Source of the DNA: Puniceibacterium antarcticum
GTDB taxonomy: Bacteria > Pseudomonadota > Alphaproteobacteria > Rhodobacterales > Rhodobacteraceae
Direction: 5' to 3'
NCBI RefSeq assembly: GCF_002760615.1
Contig: NZ_AWWI01000064.1
Location: 1-64,000, forward strand
Length of the DNA stretch: 64,000 bases
Shown: positions 25,228-34,543 of the stretch, piece after piece
Numbering within the stretch: the first letter of the stretch is position 1
Layout: each line of letters opens with the position of its first letter
Position numbers and translations under genes: made by a program
The notes under the pieces: generated by a model
Told to the model about the DNA's origin: nothing
Database searches by the model: none
The model's input: only the letters and a program-made list of their open reading frames with translations

Positions 25228-26583
25228 TCAGCGCCGGTTTTTGACACTCAGATACCCCGAAAGTGTCTGGTTCCAAACACCGCCGTTTCGGACGGCTATT
25301 GAAGCATCAAACAGGCCGGGCAGCCAATCGGCAAGAACCTCATAAGCACGGTCGTTGTTGCGGGAGCCGTGATGCGGCGCGGTATAGATAATTGGCCTAT
25401 TCGGTTGAACGAGGTGTTTTTCGAAATTTCTATCTGGCTGGTCGATTCCGAACGCCAAACGGGAATCGCCAAGAAAGATCGCGCTCGGTTCGGATTCTGT
25501 CTCCAGGCGTTGAAACACAAGAGAAGCAACATTCTGTTCGGTTAGCGTCAGTTTGAAGAACAGTATTAGCGCATTGGTTTCACGCTCCGCCTGCCTGAGT
25601 TCGACAGCATTCAAAGGCTGCAAAAATCCTTTTATACCTCCTGAGGGTTTGGCCCCTTTCTCAAATGCGGAAAAGTCAAACCAACGAACCGGTATGTCGA
25701 ACATAACAGCGGCACTGGCGATGTTCCTAATCGCCTCAGCTGTATCAATAATGTTTCGAAACAGGCTTCTCGCGAGCTGTGAAGTTGGACTTCCGCCATC
25801 GAACACTCGTCGTGAGATCCAGTGACCAGGCTCACCGCTGCCATCGATAAAGACCTCATCGACGAAAACTTCGCCACCCAGTTGGTGATATGTACCGGTT
25901 CGGTCAGCAAGCGGCTCACCATGAATCGCGCTCGTTTCCAGGTCCGAGCGAATTGCTTCCCAGTCGTCTACGGTGAAGCCCCAACTGTTGGCAGCAAGTT
26001 CTGTGCGGCTGGAGCCGACGCTGCGGTCATCCTCCATACTGCGATTAGCTCTGGCCTGTTCCTCAGAACTGCCCGGCCAGCTACCTTCGACGTACATGTC
26101 ATGCATTTCAGCTTGTATGGAACGCAAAGTTCTCCCCCGGAATGATCTCGAGGTCATCGATTCTACTTCTGTTTCACGATAGCTCTCATGCTCTCCAATG
26201 CGGTCTGCTGCAGTATTGGCACCCTCACGGAGCATTGTGACAAGCCGGTCCGGATTTGTCAGCGCCATCTCCACCGCTCCAGCCCAACCACCGGGTAGCC
26301 AGAACTCTCCGATAACATTTCCCTCGGCGAGCCATGTCTCGATGAAAGCAGGAAACCCTCCGGCATGGTCGTGGTCCCGATGCGTACAAATCGTGATATC
26401 TATCGTGTCCGTGATGTCGGGACAGAACTGCCTGATCGCTTTGTAGAGACCATTTTTCTTCGGGTTATTACTCTTCGATTGACCGCCATCGACCAGAATG
26501 ACACAGCGTTTGCCCCCGTGGTCTGTTTCGAGGATGAAGCTCTCGCCACTGGAAAGTGGAAGCGCTGTGAATCTCGATGCCAT
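25228..26583 (-). CDS. MBL-fold metallohydrolase
   Basis: A 451-aa metallo-beta-lactamase-fold protein related to the nuclease part of ComEC/Rec2. It starts with SGESFILETDHGGKRCVILV, carries the metal motif ICTHRDHDHAGGF (about 62-74), and has AIFLGDSRLAFG and IIYTAPHHGSRNNDRAYEVL near the C-terminus. The final 15 residues run into a repeat block and may not be native. It is divergent from the OLD/UvrD pair. The substrate, nucleic acid or small molecule, cannot be told from sequence. A defence role is inferred from position only. Confidence 0.82.
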   Translation of the reverse strand: MASRFTALPLSSGESFILETDHGGKRCVILVDGGQSKSNNPKKNGLYKAIRQFCPDITDTIDITICTHRDHDHAGGFPAFIETWLAEGNVIGEFWLPGGWAGAVEMALTNPDRLVTMLREGANTAADRIGEHESYRETEVESMTSRSFRGRTLRSIQAEMHDMYVEGSWPGSSEEQARANRSMEDDRSVGSSRTELAANSWGFTVDDWEAIRSDLETSAIHGEPLADRTGTYHQLGGEVFVDEVFIDGSGEPGHWISRRVFDGGSPTSQLARSLFRNIIDTAEAIRNIASAAVMFDIPVRWFDFSAFEKGAKPSGGIKGFLQPLNAVELRQAERETNALILFFKLTLTEQNVASLVFQRLETESEPSAIFLGDSRLAFGIDQPDRNFEKHLVQPNRPIIYTAPHHGSRNNDRAYEVLADWLPGLFDASIAVRNGGVWNQTLSGYLSVKNRR

Positions 26584-27166
26584 GCTGCATACCTTTTAGC
26601 TATCAGCGGGTACTGTCTTGCTTGAATGTCTCTTTCCGCAGTACTCCCATGTGTTGTGATTTAGCACAACCATCGTTCAGCATTTGGCCGCCTTCATCGT
26701 TTGAAACTTAGAGTGCGGAGGTTTGGATGTGTTCGTGCTGGGTCATCTCTATTCCCCAAATGCTGCGCGCAGCACGAATGGCCGGTTTGCGGAAGCCGCA
26801 CTGCAGCATAGGTCCTAACTTTGGAAGTCGGTTCTGGGCCGGTCGCTTCACCCGCACGAAGGGCGGAGAGCTGCCCTTCGCTGCAAACGCATGAGAACCC
26901 TTGGGCATCCAAGGGCGCGGCACTCGGGAAGATGGGCTGCGACCAAAAATAAGCGCCAAGGCCTCCGGCGTTGAGCCTCGAGGCCGGTGAGAGGCCCAAC
27001 ACCCACTATGCGATTTCCACCGCCCCCCCTATGATCCCGTAAAGCGAATAGCCTGACATGTGAAGACTGGCAGAGCCCCAGGCTGTAGAGCACGGCTACA
27101 AAACCGCAGGATAAGAATATATACAGACACCGGCGCAGCAATTCCTGCGAGGGGGATACCGATATT
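26584..27166. other. Divergent gap with a repeat block
   Basis: About 580 bases between the divergent MBL and OLD genes. The part 26760-27000 belongs to the dispersed repeat family (GCACGAATGGCCGGTTTGCG and similar). The remaining 160 bases before the OLD start are the likely promoter region; GCGAGGGGGATACC lies just upstream of the ATG. No gene was recognised. Confidence 0.5.
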
Positions 27167-29410
27167 ATGAAACTTGTACGCATTGAAGTCTTCAATTTTC
27201 GCAAATTGCGACGCGCCCGTCTGGACATGTCGGATAAGCAAACTCTCCTCGTCGGGGCCAACAACAGCGGCAAGACATCGGCCATGAAGGCGCTGCGCAA
27301 ATTCCTTAAGGATCGCGGCGGTATCGACACGCGTGATGTGACAGCCTCAAACTGGGCCGCGATCGAACAGATCGCGGGCGCCTGGACACAGGAGGCCGAG
27401 GCGGATCTCAGCCCGCTCCTAGACCAGCTTCCGTTCCTCGACGTCTGGCTCCATGCGGACACGTCAGAGCTCCACCATGTCGCGCATTTGATCCCCACAC
27501 TTACTTGGACCGGCGGCTTGCTCGGCGTGCGCCTGCGCCTTGAGCCCAAGAAAGGGGCCGACATCAAGGCGGGCTACCTTGCCGCGCGCCGAGACGCCGA
27601 GGCGCGGCAGCCGGATGGCACGACGGACAACGGTTTTGCGCTTTGGCCGCGCGACTTTCGGGAATATCTGGACAAACGCCTGAAGGACCTGTTCGAACTG
27701 AACGCACATCTTTTGGACCCTGCTAGCTTTGTAGCGTCCGGAGCAGTGGCGCCGCCGCCCCTGCCAGCCCTGTCAGAGGGGATTGGCGCCAACCCCTTTG
27801 CCGGTCTCCTCCATATTCGTGAGATTAACGCGCAACGTGGGTTCGCCGACGCCGGTGACGGGAAGGGCGATGATGGTGAGCTCGTCCATGCCGACAGCCG
27901 CAAGATCGCAAGCCAGATACAGCCCTATTTCCGCAAACATATTGACCCTGAAACGGACCCCACTCCGAACGACGTCAAAGCGCTCATGGCGATTCATGAT
28001 GCAGAGACCACCTTCAATGCCCGTCTCAAGGATGGGTTCGCCAATGCCATCAAGGAACTGGAAGAACTCGGCTACCCCGGAGGACTCAATAATCCGAAAC
28101 TCTTCATTGCCACGCAGATCAAACCAGTTGACGGGCTCGATCACCCCGCGGCTGTGCAATACGATATCTCGGGCGACACATCCGGGGTTAAGCTACCCGA
28201 AAGCTACAACGGCTTGGGCTTCCAGAACCTGATCTCCATGGTGTTTCAGCTCATGCGTTTCCGGGATGACTGGATGCAGGTAGGCAAGTTCAAATCAAAA
28301 ATGGTGAGCCCGGACGACAGGGGCATCGAACCCCTGCAACTGGTGCTGATCGAGGAGCCGGAGGCGCATTTGCATGTTCAGGTGCAGCAGGTCTTCATGG
28401 CCAGGGCCCACAAGGTGCTGCGCAACCATAAAGATCTGGAGAAGGAGGACTCGGCTTTTACCACGCAGCTGGTCGTGAGCACCCATTCTGGCCATATCGC
28501 GCACGCCGCTGCTTTTGAAGCGCTGCGATATTTCAAGCGCGAGCTGCCAAGTCACGGAGTTGTGCCCACGGCCACTGTGGCGAATATGAAGGGGCTCTTT
28601 GGCGAGGACACACAAACTCGTCGCTTTGTGACGCGCTATCTGCTGAGCACCCATTTTGATCTATTCTTCGCCGACGCCATCATCGTGATCGAGGGTGCCG
28701 CAGAGCGGATTCTGCTGCCGCATCTGATCCAGCATCATTACCCTGTCCTGGCTGCGGCCTATCTATCCTTTCTGGAGCTGGGGGGCAGTCACGCGCATCG
28801 GATGCGGCCTCTGATCGAGGCGCTGGAGCTGCCGACGCTGATCATTACCGATCTCGACGCGGTGGCAGAGGTGGACAAAGGCGGCAAGGTCGTCAAACAA
28901 TCCGCCCAGCCTTGCTACGGTGCCGCACAAACCACCGCTAACAACGTGCTAAAAACCTGGCTCCCCAAGCTGGATGAGGTCGACACGCTGTTAGCCCCTC
29001 TCCTCAAGGCCCTGTGTCATAAGGCCCCCGACCGCCCCATCGCCGTCAGCTACCAAACCCCCCAAAACGTCACAATTGGCGCGGTGTCCAAGAACGTCAC
29101 GCCCAGCACCTTCGAGGATGCTCTTGTCCTGACCAACCCAAAAGCCGTGACGGACGCCGCAAGAACGGAATTCTCCTGCCGCATGACCCGCGCCTTTGCC
29201 AAATCCATCGCTGAGGCGCAGTCCCCTGAAGACCTCGCCAAGGAGCTCTTTGATCGGTTGGCAAAAAAACCGGAAAAGGCTGCCTTCGCACTGGACCTCC
29301 TTTATATCGAGGACATCAAAGCGCTGCGCGCGCCGCCCTATATCAACGCCGGCCTGACTTGGCTCGCAGGCCAGCTGAAGGGCGTGGAGGGCGTGTTGTG
29401 CCAGTTGTGA
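27167..29410 (+). CDS. OLD-family ATP-dependent nuclease (GajA-like)
   Basis: A 747-aa protein with an ABC-type ATPase followed by a TOPRIM nuclease. Walker A is LLVGANNSGKTSAMKAL (about 27-43), and Walker B is LVLIEEPEAHLHVQ (about 390-403). The TOPRIM acidic residues are in DAIIVIEGAAERILL (about 503) and TLIITDLDAV (about 558). OLD proteins with a UvrD-like partner form Gabija-type antiphage systems, where the nuclease nicks DNA when nucleotides are depleted. The protein is longer than typical GajA (about 580 aa) because of a long insert within the ATPase. The downstream helicase start overlaps its stop. Confidence 0.88.
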   Translation: MKLVRIEVFNFRKLRRARLDMSDKQTLLVGANNSGKTSAMKALRKFLKDRGGIDTRDVTASNWAAIEQIAGAWTQEAEADLSPLLDQLPFLDVWLHADTSELHHVAHLIPTLTWTGGLLGVRLRLEPKKGADIKAGYLAARRDAEARQPDGTTDNGFALWPRDFREYLDKRLKDLFELNAHLLDPASFVASGAVAPPPLPALSEGIGANPFAGLLHIREINAQRGFADAGDGKGDDGELVHADSRKIASQIQPYFRKHIDPETDPTPNDVKALMAIHDAETTFNARLKDGFANAIKELEELGYPGGLNNPKLFIATQIKPVDGLDHPAAVQYDISGDTSGVKLPESYNGLGFQNLISMVFQLMRFRDDWMQVGKFKSKMVSPDDRGIEPLQLVLIEEPEAHLHVQVQQVFMARAHKVLRNHKDLEKEDSAFTTQLVVSTHSGHIAHAAAFEALRYFKRELPSHGVVPTATVANMKGLFGEDTQTRRFVTRYLLSTHFDLFFADAIIVIEGAAERILLPHLIQHHYPVLAAAYLSFLELGGSHAHRMRPLIEALELPTLIITDLDAVAEVDKGGKVVKQSAQPCYGAAQTTANNVLKTWLPKLDEVDTLLAPLLKALCHKAPDRPIAVSYQTPQNVTIGAVSKNVTPSTFEDALVLTNPKAVTDAARTEFSCRMTRAFAKSIAEAQSPEDLAKELFDRLAKKPEKAAFALDLLYIEDIKALRAPPYINAGLTWLAGQLKGVEGVLCQL

Positions 29411-31371
29411 CCGACGCCACCCGCGACGCTGGCGCTGACGCGACGATCCGCGCGTGCCTGTCCCTTGATCGGCCGCGCAGCTTCTTTCTCTTTGCCGGGG
29501 CGGGATCGGGCAAGACGCGCTCTCTCAAGGACGCACTGGAGGGGCTGGACACGCAAACCCTGACCACCTTGCGCAAACACAGCCGCAAGATCGCCGTGAT
29601 CACCTATACCAACGCCGCCGCAGATGAGATCACGCGCCGCGTCAAGGCCGATCCGGTGTTTCAGGTTCAGACAATCCACAGCTTCGCTTGGTCGCTCATC
29701 GAGGGGCGCACGGCGGATATTCGGCGCTGGCTGGAGACCGACTTGCAGACAGAGATTGTAAAGATCCAGGCAGACCATGAGAAGGGCCGGGGGCGGGGCG
29801 ACGCCCATGACAAACGCGTCAAGAAGATGGCATCCAAGACAAAGCGGCTGGAGCGCCTCGCCGAGATCCGCGCGTTCACCTACGCGCCCGTGGGGGACAA
29901 TTTCGGCCGCGATGCGCTGCAACATACCGAGGTCATTGATCTCGCCGCGCATTTCTTGACTGAAAGCGAGACGTTTCAAAATATCGTTCTGGCGCGCTAC
30001 CCGTTCATCCTGATCGACGAGAGCCAGGACACGATGAAACCATTGATGGAGGCGCTTTTGACCTTCGAGGCGCGCCATCGCGGCCGCATCGCCCTAGGGC
30101 TTCTCGGGGACACGATGCAGCGCATTTACACCGATGGTTTGCGCGATCTCGACCAACGGGTGGGGGATTTCGCGCAACCTGCCAAACAGATGAACCACCG
30201 CAGCCGCGCGCGGATCGTGGACCTGGCGAATGCGATCCGGCGCGACGATGATGGCCGCCAGCAGCGGGCGCGCGAAGACAAACCAGGTGGCACCGTGCGC
30301 GTCTTTCTTGCGCCAAGCGAAGGCACGGATCGCGCAGCCTTTGAAGCCTACACCCGGGCGGAGATGGCCCGCATCACCGGAGACCCCGCGTGGCAGAACG
30401 CAGAGGCGATCAAGACCCTCACGATCGAGCGTCACATGGCCGCCGCGCGACTTAGTTTTAGTGAGCTGTTTGAGCCCCTGAGCAAACCCGACAAGCTCAA
30501 GGACGGGTTTCGCGATGGCAGCTTGCCCGCGATGCGGCTTTTCACCCACCGGGTCTTGCCTTTGGTGACGGCACAAAAGAATGGGGATGCCTTTGCCGCG
30601 ATGGCGGTGCTGCGCGACGGCTCACCGCTGGTCGATAAGAGAGGTATTCGGGCGGGGCGCGGGGGCCAGGCCACTGGCCTCGAAGCGGCACGGGCGGGCG
30701 TCGCAGCGCTGATGACGCTATTTAAGGACGAACGGGATCCGAGTTGTGCCGAAGTGTTGGCGGTCGTGGCCGAGCACCGGTTGTTCCCGATCCCCGACCA
30801 GCTTCGGACCTGTTTGCCTGACGACAGTCCCGTGGCCCAAAACATGGCCGACATCCTTGCCGAGCTTGGTCCCCTCTTTGACGGTTTAGACCTGACCACG
30901 CCCGAGGCCATACCACCCACCGAAACCACCTTCACCGAGGCCTGGATGCAGGCGCTTGTGGCCCCGTTTTCCCAGGTGGCGCGCTACCTCGCGTATGTCG
31001 AAGACCGCAGCCCCTATGGCACCCACCAAGGGGTCAAGGGGCTCGAATTTCCCCGGGTCATGGTGATCGCTGACGATTACCAAACGCGCTTCAATGGCCT
31101 TGCCTCTTACGAGACGCTGTTTGGTGTGAAACCCTTGGGGCCAACCGCTCAAAAAAAAGCCGACAATGGTGAGGAAACCACGATCGAGCGCACCCGCCGC
31201 TTGCTTTATGTCACCTGCACCCGCGCAGAAGAGAGCCTCGCGCTTGTGCTCTATTCCGAGGCCCCCGACACAATCCGCAGGTTTCTGATCTCCAACGGAT
31301 GGATGGCCGAGGACGAGATCGTGATGGCTGTAGCCGACGGGACCTATCAGGAAGCTGCACTGCAGCGCTGA
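29398..31371 (+). CDS. UvrD-like superfamily 1 helicase (GajB-like)
   Basis: About 657 aa. SF1A helicase motifs are in order: FLFAGAGSGKTRSLKD (Walker A, about 31-46), KIAVITYTNAAADEITRR (Ia), ILIDESQDT (II, about 204), LLGDTMQRIY (III), GTHQGVKGLEFPRV (V, about 540) and RRLLYVTCTRAEESL (VI, about 600). The GTG at 29398 overlaps the OLD gene by 13 bases, so translation is coupled; the longer frame from 29359 is unlikely. It pairs with the OLD nuclease as in Gabija, but is longer than typical GajB. A truncated IS abuts its stop codon. Confidence 0.88.
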   Translation: MPVVTDATRDAGADATIRACLSLDRPRSFFLFAGAGSGKTRSLKDALEGLDTQTLTTLRKHSRKIAVITYTNAAADEITRRVKADPVFQVQTIHSFAWSLIEGRTADIRRWLETDLQTEIVKIQADHEKGRGRGDAHDKRVKKMASKTKRLERLAEIRAFTYAPVGDNFGRDALQHTEVIDLAAHFLTESETFQNIVLARYPFILIDESQDTMKPLMEALLTFEARHRGRIALGLLGDTMQRIYTDGLRDLDQRVGDFAQPAKQMNHRSRARIVDLANAIRRDDDGRQQRAREDKPGGTVRVFLAPSEGTDRAAFEAYTRAEMARITGDPAWQNAEAIKTLTIERHMAAARLSFSELFEPLSKPDKLKDGFRDGSLPAMRLFTHRVLPLVTAQKNGDAFAAMAVLRDGSPLVDKRGIRAGRGGQATGLEAARAGVAALMTLFKDERDPSCAEVLAVVAEHRLFPIPDQLRTCLPDDSPVAQNMADILAELGPLFDGLDLTTPEAIPPTETTFTEAWMQALVAPFSQVARYLAYVEDRSPYGTHQGVKGLEFPRVMVIADDYQTRFNGLASYETLFGVKPLGPTAQKKADNGEETTIERTRRLLYVTCTRAEESLALVLYSEAPDTIRRFLISNGWMAEDEIVMAVADGTYQEAALQR

Positions 31372-31375
31372 ACTA

Positions 31376-31827
31376 GGGCCTGTTGATGTTCATCGTAGGC
31401 GAATGACGGTCGCGGCGACCGCGATGAAAGCGCTGTAGCTTTCGTCGGTTTTACAGCAGCGCATGGCGATCCCCCTGTATTCCTTGAGCTTTCCGAAGAA
31501 GTTCTCGATCAGGTGCCGCCACTTGTAAGTGTCGCGGTCAAACTCTGGCGGAAATCGGCGGTTGGATTTTGGCGGGAGGACCGCCTCGATCCCCGCGCCA
31601 GCCAGGGCATCGCGCACCCAGCTTGCATCAAAGGCGCGGTCGGCAAGGAACTGGTCGCAGGCCAACCCTTCGATCAAGGCCGCCGTGCCGCGCAGATCGT
31701 GGGCCTGTCCGGGCAGCAGGCGGAAGTCGATCAGGTTGCCGAGTGCATCGGTCACCGCAGGGTTGTGCGTGAGGGTTGCAGAGCCCAGCTCGAATTTCTG
31801 CTCTTTTGGTATTGCTTCGGCACCCAT
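31376..31827 (-). pseudogene. 5'-truncated IS5-family transposase
   Basis: The C-terminal 135 or so codons of a second, different IS5-family transposase (IS427-like): HNPAVTDALGNLIDFRLLPG, DQFLADRAFDASWVRDAL, then YKWRHLIENFFGKLKEYRG with the catalytic Glu, and MRCCKTDESYSAF. The first catalytic Asp is missing. The 3' side keeps a possible terminal repeat, GGGCCTGTTGATGTTCA, starting at 31376, five bases after the helicase stop. The element is dead. Confidence 0.8.
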
Positions 31828-32151
31828 GCTGCGCCGTCATCAGGGCCCTCCCCGCCTATTCCACGGAAAAAAATCCTGTTCAACGAAAATCATCTCGGAA
31901 AATTGGAACGCCGTTCTCTCAATGGGCCATTTTTCAGACGTAGTCTCCAAATGGTCGTTTTTGCAGAAATAAATTCTGACGATCAGGCCCTTTCGGGTAG
32001 GGAAGAGAGTTTTTCAAAAGCATCCAGCCGCAGTGTCCGACCGACAACTTTGGCTTTGCCTACTGCAACTGTCAGCTTTAACAGGCCACCTGCCTTCAGC
32101 GAGAGTGGTCGGTCTGGCCCAGAAACACCGATCTCATTGCAGCCATCCTTG
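31828..32151. other. Gap with mobile-element debris
   Basis: About 320 bases. Parts of 31890-32020 resemble 23575-23730 (shared words GAGTTTTTCAA and an AATTGGAA...TCTC...GCCAT pattern). No gene was recognised. It marks the right edge of the visible accessory region. Confidence 0.45.
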
Positions 32152-32706
32152 TCAGCTGAGTTCGTTCCCGTGCTCCACATCTTGCCAGTGTTTATTCACC
32201 GGAAGCTTTGCGGCACGCTTGGCGATGTCTGTGATCTGCACGGGGCGAAATTGCCACTGATCCACGCCGACATTCACGCTGTTGCGTGAGCCGGGCCATT
32301 GGTCATGCACGTGCCCGAACAACTGCAGGGCGCCCCTACGGGCACCGTTCCAGGTAATCATCGGATAGTGGCACAGGACGAGGCTCTGATCGCCGTCCTG
32401 GATTTCGGCCATGTACTCTGTGCTGGCCCAGGGCAGAGAGATGACGGCTTCGTCGTCGTGATTGCCAATGATCAGATGCTTGCGACCGGGGAGGCTGTGA
32501 AACCAACTCTCGAACTGCGCCGTATCTTCGGCGCGACCGAAGGCGAAATCGCCCAGTATCCAAAGGTCGTCATCATGGCCAACGCAGGCTTGGAAATTCG
32601 CGATCAGGGCTGCGTTCATCTCGCCGGTCGAGGCGAAAGGGCGTTTGCAGAACTCGATGATGCGGTGATGGCCGAAATGCAGATCGGCCGAATACCAGTT
32701 GGCCAT
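32152..32706 (-). CDS. Calcineurin-like metallophosphoesterase
   Basis: A 184-aa phosphoesterase with the two-metal motifs YSADLHFGHHRII (D-x-H), LWILGDFAFG (GD), LIIGNHDD (GNHD), VLCHYPM and LFGHVHD (GHxH). It is short, like the single-domain phosphoesterases often seen in phage and bacterial genomes. The substrate is unknown. It is the first intact chromosomal-type gene to the right of the accessory region. Confidence 0.9.
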   Translation of the reverse strand: MANWYSADLHFGHHRIIEFCKRPFASTGEMNAALIANFQACVGHDDDLWILGDFAFGRAEDTAQFESWFHSLPGRKHLIIGNHDDEAVISLPWASTEYMAEIQDGDQSLVLCHYPMITWNGARRGALQLFGHVHDQWPGSRNSVNVGVDQWQFRPVQITDIAKRAAKLPVNKHWQDVEHGNELS

Positions 32707-32899
32707 TTCCGTGCCCTCCGTGTTCGTCAGGCTTCAGTCTAGAAGACAGACCGCCACGGCGCAAATGTCTGCCAAGAAAGCAAGGGTCTGGAGGCCTCGG
32801 CGCTCAAAACAGCACTAAGTGCCAGTCTTGCCCGGACGAAGTGCCAAGTCAGACCGGATAAGTTCCAATCTTGGGCGAACGTCACACTTAGGCGGAAAC

Positions 32900-32974
32900 T
32901 GGCTGGGGTGGTAGGATTCGAACCTACGATACACGGTACCAAAAACCGATGCCTTACCACTTGGCTACACCCCA
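32900..32974 (-). tRNA. tRNA-Gln (anticodon TTG)
   Basis: On the minus strand the gene starts TGGGGTGTAGCCAAGTGGTA and ends CACCCCAGCCA. The acceptor stem TGGGGTG/CACCCCA is perfect, the anticodon loop within CGGTTTTTGGTACCG reads TTG, and the CCA end is encoded at 32900-32902. Confidence 0.97.
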
Positions 32975-33538
32975 ACTGTCGGGCTACTTACGCTGAGATT
33001 TCCGGGTGATCAAGCCCTGTACGCCCAAAAAATTACCCTAATTATCACTTGGGTGGTTTGGTCTCAGATCGCGGCGGCAAGACCGATATGCTCGGCGCGA
33101 CAACCGGTGCAAAATCCCATTTCAAATAAATGGAAATTTCAAACGCCTGTTACTCTCTGTCCATACTGGACCCTCCGATAATAGCCGCCGACACAAGAAG
33201 ATCGGCATCTTCCTAAAATGTCGTTGCAGCGGATCCCGCCCATGTCCGTCATCATCATCGTCACACAGCAATTTCGAGCATACTACACCGCCCTATTCGA
33301 TCTGCGTACGCCCGGCCAGCAACATCCGCCAACGAGCAATCAGTAACGGAAATACTTCCTGGTTCTGACCTATCACGGAGCCTGTTCTGAAAGCGCTGCT
33401 CTGTCGGGTCAACACCCCGGATGCAATCAGGCAATGCGCGGCAGTGCCAGTGCCTCCAGATCAAGTCAAAGCATCACGCATCGCGCTCCACCATCCAGCA
33501 GGGCAGCGATTGCGGTGCCTGCCGGAACTGTAAAGGCT
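32975..33538. other. No gene recognised between tRNA-Gln and the diguanylate cyclase
   Basis: About 560 bases of AT-richer sequence. Short frames on both strands show no family signature. No hairpin with a T run was seen. Confidence 0.5.
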
Positions 33539-34543
33539 CTAGCCAGTCCCTGGCGCATTGCCTTCTGCAGTCTGAGCCATCGTTGCGTCGTAAAATCTAT
33601 GCTGTGCCCTACCACCGCGTTTTGCGACATAGAGTGCTTGGTCAGCCTCGTGCATAAAGTTGGCAAGGACGGCATCCCGGCGGCCGTTCGACAGTGTGAT
33701 TCCGATGCTGCCGGAAATCTGACACCATTGGCCCTCATAGGGCATGGAGCGCTCCAGACGGGCGATGATGCGCTCTGCCATGTTGGACAACCGTTGCCGA
33801 TCACTAAGGCCGACGAAGATCATCAAAAATTCGTCACCTCCGACACGAGCCGCCGTATCATCTTTGCGAGTTTCCCCCACAAGGATGCGGGCCACCTGCT
33901 GCAGGACGTAATCGCCCGCAGCATGGCCTAGGGAATCGTTCACTTCCTTGAAAAAATCCAGATCCAGATGCATCAGGGCAAAATCACGCCCCCTGCGGGC
34001 CAGACGCTCCAGGATATGATCGGTCGCCCGGCGATTCTTCAGCCCGGTGAGTGTGTCGGTAAAGGCCTGCTCCTCAGCCGCGATACGGGCACCCTGCAAG
34101 CGTTTGTTAAGGGTACGGGACGCTTCCATCGCGGCTGATTTCGCTTCGACAAGATAGAGCATTTCGATAGTCAAATCAGTTGCTGCGAAATCCGAACCGC
34201 TGAGGTCATAGTCCCGCACGGCATCCACCACCGAAATCCCAAAGGACAGATTGACCACAGCGCCCCCCAGGCCATCCGGGACAAGCACCCCCTTGAGGGT
34301 TGTATGGGGCGGGTCGCGGAACCGCAGATGCAGCTTGCTGCCTTCAACAGCCAGAAGTTCGACCATGGAACGGAGAAGGCGGGGCCGGTAGACCTCGAAA
34401 AGGTCAAGAAAATTCAGGCCGACCAGCCCGATCTTCGGGCGCAGCTTCTGCAGGGTTGGCCCCGTCTGCGCGATATCACCCGTCGGCGTCAGACAAACAT
34501 GCATCGGGCACAGGACCGTCAAAGCCTTCTGAGATATGGTCAA
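33539..34543 (-). CDS. Diguanylate cyclase with an H-NOX-associated N-terminal domain
   Basis: About 334 aa. The N-terminal 140 residues (TGDIAQTGPTLQKLRPKIGL, LRFRDPPHTTLKGVLVPDGL) look like the HNOBA domain that partners H-NOX sensors, followed by a short coiled coil. The GGDEF domain carries LTGLKNRRA, ARVGGDEFLMI and a product-inhibition site RKDD five residues before GGDEF, so c-di-GMP synthesis is expected. The H-NOX gene ends at 34540; a TTG at 34543 overlaps that stop (TTGA) and keeps the conserved TVLCPMHVCL, so it is preferred over the ATG at 34504. Confidence 0.82.
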   Translation of the reverse strand: MTISQKALTVLCPMHVCLTPTGDIAQTGPTLQKLRPKIGLVGLNFLDLFEVYRPRLLRSMVELLAVEGSKLHLRFRDPPHTTLKGVLVPDGLGGAVVNLSFGISVVDAVRDYDLSGSDFAATDLTIEMLYLVEAKSAAMEASRTLNKRLQGARIAAEEQAFTDTLTGLKNRRATDHILERLARRGRDFALMHLDLDFFKEVNDSLGHAAGDYVLQQVARILVGETRKDDTAARVGGDEFLMIFVGLSDRQRLSNMAERIIARLERSMPYEGQWCQISGSIGITLSNGRRDAVLANFMHEADQALYVAKRGGRAQHRFYDATMAQTAEGNAPGTG

